Positions 1 through 5,150 of a stretch of 5,359 bases of DNA are shown piece after piece. The notes under the pieces are model-generated. The model was not told the DNA's origin and searched no databases. It saw only the letters and a list, made by a program, of their open reading frames with translations. The position numbers and the translations under genes are program-made. This DNA comes from Betaproteobacteria bacterium (GTDB taxonomy: Bacteria; Pseudomonadota; Gammaproteobacteria; Burkholderiales; Burkholderiaceae_E), in the NCBI GenBank assembly GCA_016868095.1, contig VGHV01000190.1, positions 1 to 5,359 on the forward strand, given 5' to 3'. The stretch's first letter is position 1. Each line of letters begins with the position of its first letter.

Positions 1-149
1 TTACCGGTGGTGAGATAGTCTTAGGCTGACTGGACAGTGATTCATTGGCTTCTGTCCTAAGGGAGTTAGATTGCCGCTTTTGAGAAGCCTGGTGTTAGTT
101 ACGGCTATGCGCAATCTCCCAGGGCGTTACTTCACGGTTACGCGCTCGA

Positions 150-167
150 TTCAACTAAGTCGTTGAA
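150..167. other. Small inverted repeat downstream of the tRNA
   Basis: TTCAAC and GTTGAA form a perfect 6-bp stem around a 6-base loop. It lies 17 bases beyond the encoded CCA end of the minus-strand tRNA, so it could mark the 3' end of the tRNA transcript. Read on the minus strand, however, the stem is followed by TCGAGC and not by a T run, so it is not a canonical intrinsic terminator. Nothing else in positions 1-183 reads as a gene on either strand; only tiny open frames are present. Confidence 0.3.
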
Positions 168-183
168 AACAATAGAGAATTCT

Positions 184-260
<77 letters not shown>

Positions 261-311
261 GTGTGTGCTTTATGCGCCCCAAACCGTAGTACAACTGGTT
301 AGGAACTAAAG

Positions 312-340
312 ATTATACAGCTAAGCCATGCCGACGCCAA
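312..340 (-). promoter_or_regulatory. Sigma-70 promoter of the tRNA gene
   Basis: Read on the minus strand, a perfect TATAAT (plus 312-317) sits 17 bases after TTGGCG (plus 335-340), which matches TTGACA at four of six positions. Start of transcription is expected near 305, giving a leader of about 45 bases before the mature tRNA 5' end at 260, to be removed by RNase P. A/T-rich sequence and the first palindromic repeat lie just upstream of the -35 box, where an UP element could be. Confidence 0.8.
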
Positions 341-361
341 GATTGAGGTACAAGAGACAAG

Positions 362-382
362 AAATTCTACTAAGTAGAATTT
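362..382 (+). repeat. Dispersed palindromic repeat, copy 1
   Basis: This is a perfect 21-bp palindrome: left arm AAATTCTACT, central A, right arm AGTAGAATTT. It is followed by GCCGTGTAATTGGGTT, a tail close to that of copy 2 apart from a one-base indel. It lies between the divergent tRNA promoter and the phosphoesterase start, 26 bases before the ATG. Each arm carries the hexamer TAGAAT on one strand, one base from a consensus -10 box, but no well-spaced -35 box accompanies it. It could be an operator, an RNA hairpin or part of a short mobile repeat. Confidence 0.9.
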
Positions 383-408
383 GCCGTGTAATTGGGTTTT
401 GAGGTCGT

Positions 409-1263
409 ATGCGGCGGCACTATGATCAAGCGGTGGAAAATCATGCTGACCGAGGTAGGGCAGGGGCAGGGCTTATAGGATGGGGCATCACAGCCCTACT
501 CAGCTTGGCCCTGTTGCTATACGCCTGGTGGGTTGAGCCCGATTGGATCGAAGTCAAAGAGCATGATCGTAAGCATGCTCAAGTCCAGGAGCCTATCCGA
601 GTGGCACAGCTCTCCGATCTTCATTTAAATGAGATTGGTCGCCGTGAGCACAGAATCGCTCAAGAGCTAGAGCGTATAAAACCCCATATCGTTGTGCTAA
701 CAGGCGATGTGATTGATCAAGCAGACGCGTTGCCTGTGCTTGACGCCTTCCTGGGTATGTTGGGTGATAGCACCAAGCTAGCGGTTCTTGGTAACTGGGA
801 GTACTGGGCTGGTGTGAATCTGACCGGCCTACGTTATCTCTATGAAGAAAAGCACGGCGTTGACCTCCTTGTTAACCAAGAGATCATCTACAAGGTAGGC
901 AGTCGTCGCATTCGGTTCGTTGGTCTTGATGACTTCACCGCTGGTAAGCCAGATCTTAGGTTTGCAGCCGATGGTGTTGGAGGGGTGACAACGGTGCTGG
1001 TGCAACACTCGCCGGGTTGGTTTGAGAGCGCTGCAGCCAAGACATCCAAGACGCGCTATGACCTATGTGTTTCAGGCCACACGCATGGTGGGCAGGTGAC
1101 CTTGTTTGGACTTGTGCTGTACACCCCACCAGGCAGTGGAAGCTTTGAGGCGGGGTTTTACAAGACCGCATCCTGCGACCTGTATGTATCCAAGGGACTG
1201 GGTACGTCGGTGCTACCGTTCAGACTTAGTGCTCGACCTGAGATTGCCGTGTTTGAGTTCTAG
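409..1263 (+). CDS. Membrane-anchored calcineurin-like metallophosphoesterase (YaeI/YkuE type)
   Basis: This intact 284-residue protein has the dinuclear metal phosphoesterase motifs in order: SDLHLN at 69-74 (Asp70, His72), GDVID at 99-103 (Asp100), GNWEYW at 128-133 (Asn129), QHSPGW at 199-204 (His200) and GHTHGG at 223-228 (His224, His226). One hydrophobic segment at about 22-42 after a basic N-terminus should anchor it in the inner membrane, with the catalytic domain probably facing the periplasm. Length and layout fit the COG1408 group, whose members hydrolyse phosphoesters such as lipid-linked phosphates; the substrate here is unknown. The usual His of the GNH motif is Trp130, which may lower activity or mark a subgroup. 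ATG 409 is the first start after an in-frame TGA at 400, with GAGG at 401-404 as a closely spaced ribosome binding site. A GTG at 433 is a possible alternative. The gene stands alone, with palindromic repeats 26 bases before it and 60 bases after it. Confidence 0.93.
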   Translation: MRRHYDQAVENHADRGRAGAGLIGWGITALLSLALLLYAWWVEPDWIEVKEHDRKHAQVQEPIRVAQLSDLHLNEIGRREHRIAQELERIKPHIVVLTGDVIDQADALPVLDAFLGMLGDSTKLAVLGNWEYWAGVNLTGLRYLYEEKHGVDLLVNQEIIYKVGSRRIRFVGLDDFTAGKPDLRFAADGVGGVTTVLVQHSPGWFESAAAKTSKTRYDLCVSGHTHGGQVTLFGLVLYTPPGSGSFEAGFYKTASCDLYVSKGLGTSVLPFRLSARPEIAVFEF

Positions 1264-1323
1264 CGCAGTGGACTGCACCAACCAACGTTGGCTAGCCACC
1301 AAGTGCTTTGCATTAGGGTTGAG

Positions 1324-1344
1324 AAATTCTACTTAGTAGAATTT
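1324..1344 (+). repeat. Dispersed palindromic repeat, copy 2
   Basis: This is a perfect 21-bp palindrome with the same arms as copy 1 (AAATTCTACT and AGTAGAATTT) and central T. It is preceded by TTGAG and followed by GCAATGATTTTGGGTT. The TTGAG lead is shared with copy 3 and the tail with copy 1. It lies 60 bases after the phosphoesterase stop and about 65 bases before the start of the broken acetyltransferase gene, in the same orientation as the other copies as judged by the tail. Confidence 0.9.
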
Positions 1345-1409
1345 GCAATGATTTTGGGTTAAAAACCAGATCGATCATTGATTCAATTTCAACATCGCAT
1401 TGGAGCGAA

Positions 1410-1975
1410 ATGAGTAACTTTGCAGACAGCAAGATGAGTGCACCCGACCCCTAGATCGTGCGCCGATTCGTGGCTTCGGATGCCGAGTCATTTTTCGATG
1501 CGGTAAGGGACTCGATTGACGCCTTGGCGTACTGGTTGCCTTGGTGTAAGCCTGATTACCCGATTCGAGAGGCTAGGGCATGGATGGAGTTCGCTTCAGA
1601 GGCATGGGAATCGGGTCGGGAGTATCCGCTGGGCGTTTTTGAAGCTGCTTCCGGGAAAGTCGTTGGCGGTTCGGGTGTAAACCACATCAATAAGGCCTAT
1701 CGCACTGGCAATATCGGCTATTGGGTCAGTTCGCGTTACACCGGAAAAGGGATCGCACGGTTTGCTGCGAGCAAGTCTGCTGTACTGGGTTTAAGGAGCT
1801 TGGTCTGACCTGACTAGAAATTGTGGTGCTGACACATAACAAAGCGAGCGCTCGGGTTGCAGAAGCTATAGGCGCGACGTTTGAGCGCGAGGCCCGTAAC
1901 AGGCTTTACTTTCAAGGACGACCGCACAGCGCTTTTGTGTACTCACTTGTGCCAGAGGACTGCATAAAGATCTAG
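1410..1975 (+). pseudogene. Broken GNAT N-acetyltransferase (RimJ/RimL-like)
   Basis: Once repaired, the frame gives a protein of about 188 residues, the usual length for the RimJ/RimL-type GNAT family, which moves acetyl groups from acetyl-CoA to amines. A start at ATG 1410 with GGAG just upstream (1402-1405) reads MSNFADSKMSAPDP and then meets TAG at 1452-1454. The frame continues as IVRRFVASDAESFF and on through IGYWVSSRYTGKGIA, the acetyl-CoA binding region. One base is missing near 1787-1792 (GGGTTT), after which the frame -1 to the first reads GFKELGLT, a TGA at 1811-1813 (probably a former CGA), LEIVVLTHNKASARVAEAIG and ATFEREARNRLYFQGRPH, ending at TAG 1973. HNKASARVAEAIGATFE is typical of the family's C-terminal part. 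Three lesions make function very unlikely. A shorter open frame from GTG 1458 to 1808 would lack the C-terminal third. Confidence 0.88.
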
Positions 1976-2048
1976 CCACCTGATTGAACAACTTGTATCT
2001 TGGATCCGTAACGTTGTTGAGATGAGTGACCGGTGAGGCAGGATAACT

Positions 2049-2465
2049 ATGAGCATGCAATTCAGTGGTCAAATTTGGAGCGATCTGCGTAATTGGGCGA
2101 AGACTTGCATAGCGTACTACCTTGAAAAGAAGTCTTTACGGCAAGTCTACGAGGCAGCTTATGCAGCATATTGGTTTGAAGGGCTTTATGACGCCGCGTG
2201 AAGTAAAAGCGAGAGTTGGCTACGCGAGGCAAGAAATGAGGGATGGTGTGCTGTTGAGAACTACACTTGGGATCTTAATCATGGGGACGGGTCTCGAACG
2301 GCAGAATTAAGCGACGACATCCTAGCCATACTACTAAGCATCCGGTAGTACTATTATTTAAACGGCATTAACAATCCTTGCGAAGCGGTCTCGCATGGGG
2401 GTCAAGTGTTCAAAGAGCCTGAATTTCCTTACAACTACTACCTCGATCGATTTCGCGAAGGTTGA
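2049..2465 (+). pseudogene. Unrecognised gene interrupted by two in-frame stops
   Basis: I do not recognise the product. ATG 2049 follows an in-frame TGA (2034) and has AGGA at 2040-2043 with good spacing. The same frame reads MSMQFSGQIWSDLRNWAKTC and then YYLEKKSLRQVYEAAYAAYW to a TGA at 2199-2201. It continues as SKSESWLREARNEGW and ENYTWDLNHGDGS to a TAG at 2346-2348, then as YYYLNGINNPCEAVSHGG and FKEPEFPYNYYLDRFREG to TGA 2463-2465. Without the two internal stops it would be 138 residues, soluble and rich in aromatic residues. The third part has strongly protein-like codons (many TAC, AAC, GGT, TTC). Frame continuity across both stops is the main argument for one decayed gene. The alternative is a real 50-residue protein ending at 2201. 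Another frame is also open from 2122 to 2310, so the middle part is the least certain. Confidence 0.55.
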
Positions 2466-2537
2466 CGGGTAGGTCTTAGAGATGGGTCTTTGAAGTCAGA
2501 AAAATTTAAAAAACCGTGAATTAACCTTGTAATTGAG

Positions 2538-2558
2538 AAATTCTACTTAGTAGAATTT
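2538..2558 (+). repeat. Dispersed palindromic repeat, copy 3
   Basis: This is a perfect 21-bp palindrome, identical in arms and centre to copy 2, preceded by TTGAG. Its tail, GCAGCTATTTTCGAAAG, nearly matches that of copy 4 (ACAGCGATTTTCGAAAG), and after a one-base indel the similarity runs on to ATTGC. The tail contains its own small palindrome, TTTCGAAA. The element as conserved between copies 3 and 4 is therefore about 45-50 bp, longer than the palindrome itself. Confidence 0.9.
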
Positions 2559-2560
2559 GC

Positions 2561-2905
2561 AGCTATTTTCGAAAGTCCAAGATTGCAGAGAATCCAGATT
2601 GCCGAGTTACATTCAAGGCGGCAATTCCGAGCTGGTACGCAGGTCTTTCAAGGATACAACGGGGTCTGCTGGCGAGCGGACGAAAGTTATCAAATGCTCT
2701 TATCGCCTGCTTTCGCCTACTTGTTGGTTACAATCGCGGTTGGATTGTGGGCTTCTATACGAGTCAGGACAACCGCTGGCTTTGCGATTGCGGGCAGGTG
2801 GCTTCCATCGCAATGGTTGTTACAACAACATAGACCAGATCGAATCATGTTCCGATTTGGTTTCGGTTTTGGCAAACACCGCTGTCGTAATAATGGGAGG
2901 TAGGC
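2561..2905 (+). other. Unassigned stretch, open in all three plus frames
   Basis: All three plus frames stay open over most of this stretch: one from 2583 to a TAG at 2901, one from 2557 to 3024, one to a TAG at 2831. No frame gives a family I recognise. The first has a possible membrane segment (SPAFAYLLVTIAVGLWAS), another reads VGYNRGWIVGFYTSQDNRW, and the third has the best codon pattern near its end (GCYNNIDQIESCSDLVSVLA, about 2811-2870). One reading is a decayed, frameshifted gene that ended just before the DUF1648 gene; another is chance. The minus strand shows nothing convincing. No product is assigned. Confidence 0.35.
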
Positions 2906-2908
2906 GTG
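2895..2908 (+). promoter_or_regulatory. Ribosome binding site and GTG start of the DUF1648 gene
   Basis: GGGAGG at 2895-2900 is a strong Shine-Dalgarno sequence, five bases before GTG 2906. The frame is closed just upstream by TAA at 2891-2893. This decides the start of the DUF1648 reading frame and shows that the next 49 codons belong to the gene even though the longest uninterrupted frame begins only after the TAA at 3053. Confidence 0.75.
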
Positions 2909-3415
2909 CCAAAGCTACCAATCAAGACCCTCACCATCACATACATTTGTACTCAGGCGTTATGTGCTGGCTTCATTCTCTTTCATGCACATTTATTGCC
3001 CGATATGGTTGCATCACACTTTGACATTGCTGGCCAAGCCAATGCAAGTATGTAACGAGAGCAGTTCATCTACACCTACTTAGTGTTATTACTTCTGACT
3101 CCAGGCTTGGTAGCGTTGCAACCGATCGTGATCAATAGATTACCGAAAAGAATGGTGAAGCTATCAGATGGTGATCAGTCTGTAGAAGTCGAAAAGGTCG
3201 ATCACAAAGTAAAAACGCTACAAGTGTTTTTCTTGGTGTTTGCAATCAAGCTGACATGTTTTTTGGGATCAGTTTACTGGCTTGTTGTCCGAGCTAATCT
3301 CACGGACCCACCGATGATCTCAATGCCACAACTGACGATTGTGACAAGTATCTTTTTGCTGCTTGTAGTCTTCTGGAGTATGTGGTTCCGCGCGTACTCC
3401 AAGCGGACTAAGTGA
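2906..3415 (+). pseudogene. DUF1648 membrane protein with one premature stop
   Basis: From GTG 2906 the frame encodes 169 codons interrupted only by TAA at 3053-3055 (codon 50). Before the stop it reads a membrane segment (about residues 8-26) and then LPDMVASHFDIAGQANASM. This is the DUF1648 signature region, which usually runs LP..V..HF...G..D.W.S. After the stop it resumes at once with REQFIYTYLVLLLLTPGLVA, so the stop most likely replaced a Ser codon (TCA to TAA). Three further membrane segments lie near 54-71, 107-128 and 143-161, and YWLVVRAN at 124-131 ends the third. Members are small integral membrane proteins related to the N-terminal part of SdpI; the function of stand-alone forms is not established. 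With one substitution and good initiation signals this is a recent loss. Restart downstream at 3083 (a TTG) would make a 110-residue remnant lacking the DUF1648 core. Confidence 0.85.
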
Positions 3416-3484
3416 GTGAGGGCATCAGGAGCATTAGCCTTGAATGATTAAGCGGATGCAGCTTTTGGCCTGAATTTACACATA

Positions 3485-3503
3485 AAACCCATTTAATTGG
3501 TTT
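3485..3503 (-). terminator. Weak candidate terminator of the lipoprotein gene
   Basis: On the minus strand, downstream of the lipoprotein stop, AAACC and GGTTT form a 5-bp stem with a 9-base loop and run into TTTTAT. The stem is short and A/T-rich and the T tract overlaps it, so it is at best a weak intrinsic terminator. The rest of 3416-3525, between the convergent DUF1648 and lipoprotein genes, shows no gene. Confidence 0.25.
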
Positions 3504-3525
3504 GGTGCGTGGAGTCTATCCGAAT

Positions 3526-4677
3526 TTAGAGCATTGATGCCGCACTGATCGATCGTCGAGGGTCAATGCCTTCAAGCAGAGTCAAAACCTCGGATGTCCA
3601 AATGTCTTGAATCTTCAGTGCTCGCATGTTTTTCGGGCCTACCAGTGGGCTATTGTTGCTAGTTTGCTCGACCGGAGCAGCCGGATTCGGTGATCCAACA
3701 TACAGAACGTACCTGCTGTCTAGAAAGGCTAGTACAGTTCCAAGGCCGTGATACCGATTAATGACTCGATGTTGCCTACTCTGCAAGTCAAATTGGTACA
3801 GCGCGTTCTGATTACCTCTCATGAGCAGCAATGACTTGCCGTCGCTGCTTGCGACCGGGCTATGTCCCGCGCAGATTGATTCCTCTGTGCGATTTTCCAA
3901 GTCAATAAGTCGAATCTCTGCATGGCTGTGAATTGATGCGTTTGGATCTCGTGCGCTTGAACTTGCTTGGCCATTCGGTCCTGCAACTGCGACTAAAAGA
4001 CGCCTGCCATCGTCAAGCCAAGCGGGGCGGGAGTTAACCACCGAATCGTCAAAGAAGGTCGGTAAATGGCTTCGATACGGATGTGCCGTGACGCTTGTAT
4101 CTGTGAGATCGTAGATATTAAGCTTGCCAGTAATCAGCGGTCGATATCGGATCAAGGGGTCGCTCTTGGTGATGAAAGCGATCCGACGTCCGCTCGAACT
4201 AAACGCAATTGGTGACATGGGGTGATCCCACAGCGGTTCGCCAACGCCCTCAAGGATCTGGCGTGGAGCCGCTCTGGGTTCTAACAACCAAATGGCATGT
4301 CGCCGGTCGCCCTCAGCGGAGGTAAGTACGGCAAGTGCTCCATAACGATTCGGATTGCTGATTCCCCAGATCGCCCGAGTGCGTCCTTGTCGATCTGTCC
4401 AAGGCTCAACTGTCGATGGATGTCGGCGTAGGCCTGAGCTGTACTGAGCCACCTCAAGAAGACCAATCACACCCCTTTCGAGCGAGATTGCGACGTGAGC
4501 TCGAACTCGTGAGGCAAGGGTTTCATTCTCATCGGGCCAAGTCTTCTGGGGAACCGCAAGAATCCTTGTGGGTGCGTGCTTAGGCTCGGAGGCGCAGGCG
4601 GCCAATGTAAGCGTCAAGCTCGAGCAGACAGCCCGTCTCAAATTGAACCTTTGGAGACCTTGTGATCCTACATTCAT
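3526..4677 (-). CDS. Lipoprotein with beta-propeller-like (WD40/TolB-type) repeats
   Basis: This is a 383-residue protein with a lipoprotein signal: basic residues RR at 14-15, a hydrophobic run and lipobox LAAC at 25-28. Cys28 is the lipid-attached residue, and Ala29 after it favours sorting to the outer membrane. The mature part has repeats of the PD40/TolB-propeller kind, each an SP.(F).S.DG+.+.(F) strand followed by a ..+.DL strand: PIAFSSSGRRIAF (156-168) with LNIYDLTD (186-193), RPAWLDDGRRLLVAV (217-231) with EIRLIDLENR (254-263), and SPVASSDGKSLLLM (273-286) with LYQFDLQSR (293-301). Such propellers bind proteins or sugars; the partner is unknown. ATG 4677 has no clear ribosome binding site. 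TTG at 4641, with AAAGG six bases upstream, would give a compact signal peptide starting MRRAVCSS and may be the true start. On the minus strand, TAAAAT lies right before the ATG and CATAAT slightly further up, as possible -10 boxes without a good -35 box. Confidence 0.88.
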   Translation of the reverse strand: MNVGSQGLQRFNLRRAVCSSLTLTLAACASEPKHAPTRILAVPQKTWPDENETLASRVRAHVAISLERGVIGLLEVAQYSSGLRRHPSTVEPWTDRQGRTRAIWGISNPNRYGALAVLTSAEGDRRHAIWLLEPRAAPRQILEGVGEPLWDHPMSPIAFSSSGRRIAFITKSDPLIRYRPLITGKLNIYDLTDTSVTAHPYRSHLPTFFDDSVVNSRPAWLDDGRRLLVAVAGPNGQASSSARDPNASIHSHAEIRLIDLENRTEESICAGHSPVASSDGKSLLLMRGNQNALYQFDLQSRQHRVINRYHGLGTVLAFLDSRYVLYVGSPNPAAPVEQTSNNSPLVGPKNMRALKIQDIWTSEVLTLLEGIDPRRSISAASML

Positions 4678-4717
4678 GATTTTATTATGCTTATGGGCAT
4701 AGCTTAAGCAAAAGGAA

Positions 4718-4729
4718 CAAGACGTCTTG
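4718..4729. promoter_or_regulatory. 12-bp palindrome upstream of the lipoprotein gene
   Basis: CAAGACGTCTTG is a perfect 12-bp palindrome, 41 bases upstream of the annotated lipoprotein ATG on the minus strand. That is a usual place for a repressor or activator site. No second copy is seen in the window, so a regulatory role is inference from symmetry and position alone. Confidence 0.3.
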
Positions 4730-4844
4730 CGATATGGGAAAAGAGAGTGCAGGAACTAAGCGACGTGGATGCAAACTTTCTTAGAGTCAACGCTCAGCTT
4801 CTCATGCCGCTGGGGTACCCCCGGAGTTTTGCAAGGAGATCCAG

Positions 4845-4865
4845 AAACTCTACTTAGCAGAATTT
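4845..4865 (+). repeat. Dispersed palindromic repeat, copy 4 (diverged)
   Basis: The left arm is AAACTCTACT, the centre T and the right arm AGCAGAATTT, so two positions differ from copies 2 and 3. On the plus strand these make C-A and A-C mismatches. In an RNA copied from the minus strand both become G-U pairs, so the hairpin would survive there. The tail ACAGCGATTTTCGAAAG closely matches copy 3. The copy lies between the two minus-strand genes, 168 bases upstream of the lipoprotein start. Confidence 0.88.
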
Positions 4866-5005
4866 ACAGCGATTTTCGAAAGCCTATATTGCGGAAAGTC
4901 GTGCAATTCACTTGGTTGCAACTCGTGAATCAGACAGCCTCCTTTTAGTACCCGCCCACATTACATAATGACCGTGAATATCGTCAATGATGTGTCGGCA
5001 CCAAA

Positions 5006-5024
5006 GTCGCAGGATTGATGCGAC
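5006..5024. terminator. Hairpin downstream of the CIA30 gene
   Basis: GTCGCA and TGCGAC pair perfectly around a 7-base loop. In the minus direction the stem is followed by TTTGGTG, a poor T tract, and it lies about 125 bases after the CIA30 stop, so a terminator role is possible but weak. The surrounding 4866-5150 holds no gene I can support on either strand. Confidence 0.25.
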
Positions 5025-5150
5025 CCAGTCGGCAGAGATGCAGTGAGGCACCTAAATCTCAAGCTTACAAATGGCTTTGAATTTTGCTCAAAGGTATAGT
5101 GTCTTCCGCTCCAGCGCTTGCATAGTCAGTCACACGCCTTCGATGAACTA

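Noticed and set aside
956..1336. Frames on the minus strand (956-1171) and in another plus frame (1106-1336) overlapping the phosphoesterase.
   Set aside because: They lie inside or across a gene with complete family motifs, and neither resembles a protein family.
2122..2310. 62-codon plus-strand frame starting at TTG.
   Set aside because: No ribosome binding site, and it overlaps the longer frame 2049-2465, which has a good start signal and more protein-like sequence on both sides. It is probably a shadow, though the middle part is not decisive.
1410..3415. Stop codon reassignment or selenocysteine as the cause of in-frame stops.
   Set aside because: All three stop codons interrupt genes at positions fitting Gln, Arg and Ser, one gene also has a frameshift, and neighbouring genes use stops normally. 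Decay is the simpler explanation.
4812..4821. GGGGTACCCC palindrome followed by AGTTTT.
   Set aside because: The loop would be too tight for a stable long stem and the T run is short and offset, so it does not qualify as a terminator; a 10-bp palindrome alone is weak evidence.
4747..4857. Short plus-strand frame (GTG start, 36 codons) ending in a TAG inside repeat copy 4, reading VQELSDVDANFLRVNAQLLM.
   Set aside because: It has protein-like sequence and might be a gene remnant cut by the repeat, but it is short, has no clear ribosome binding site or recognisable family, and lies in the divergent upstream region of the lipoprotein gene.
362..4865. Repeat resembles the Cas12a crRNA repeat hairpin (TCTAC stem, short loop, GTAGA).
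   Set aside because: The stem core matches, but the copies are 1-2.3 kb apart with genes in between. There are no spacer-repeat units and no cas gene, and the palindrome extends beyond the crRNA stem. A chance or convergent resemblance is likelier than a CRISPR array.
362..4865. Repeats as integron attC sites in a cassette array.
   Set aside because: No GTTRRRY core with a matching RYYYAAC partner was found around any copy, there is no integrase in the window, and one of the genes between copies points the opposite way. The cassette-like layout is kept as a finding without the integron label.
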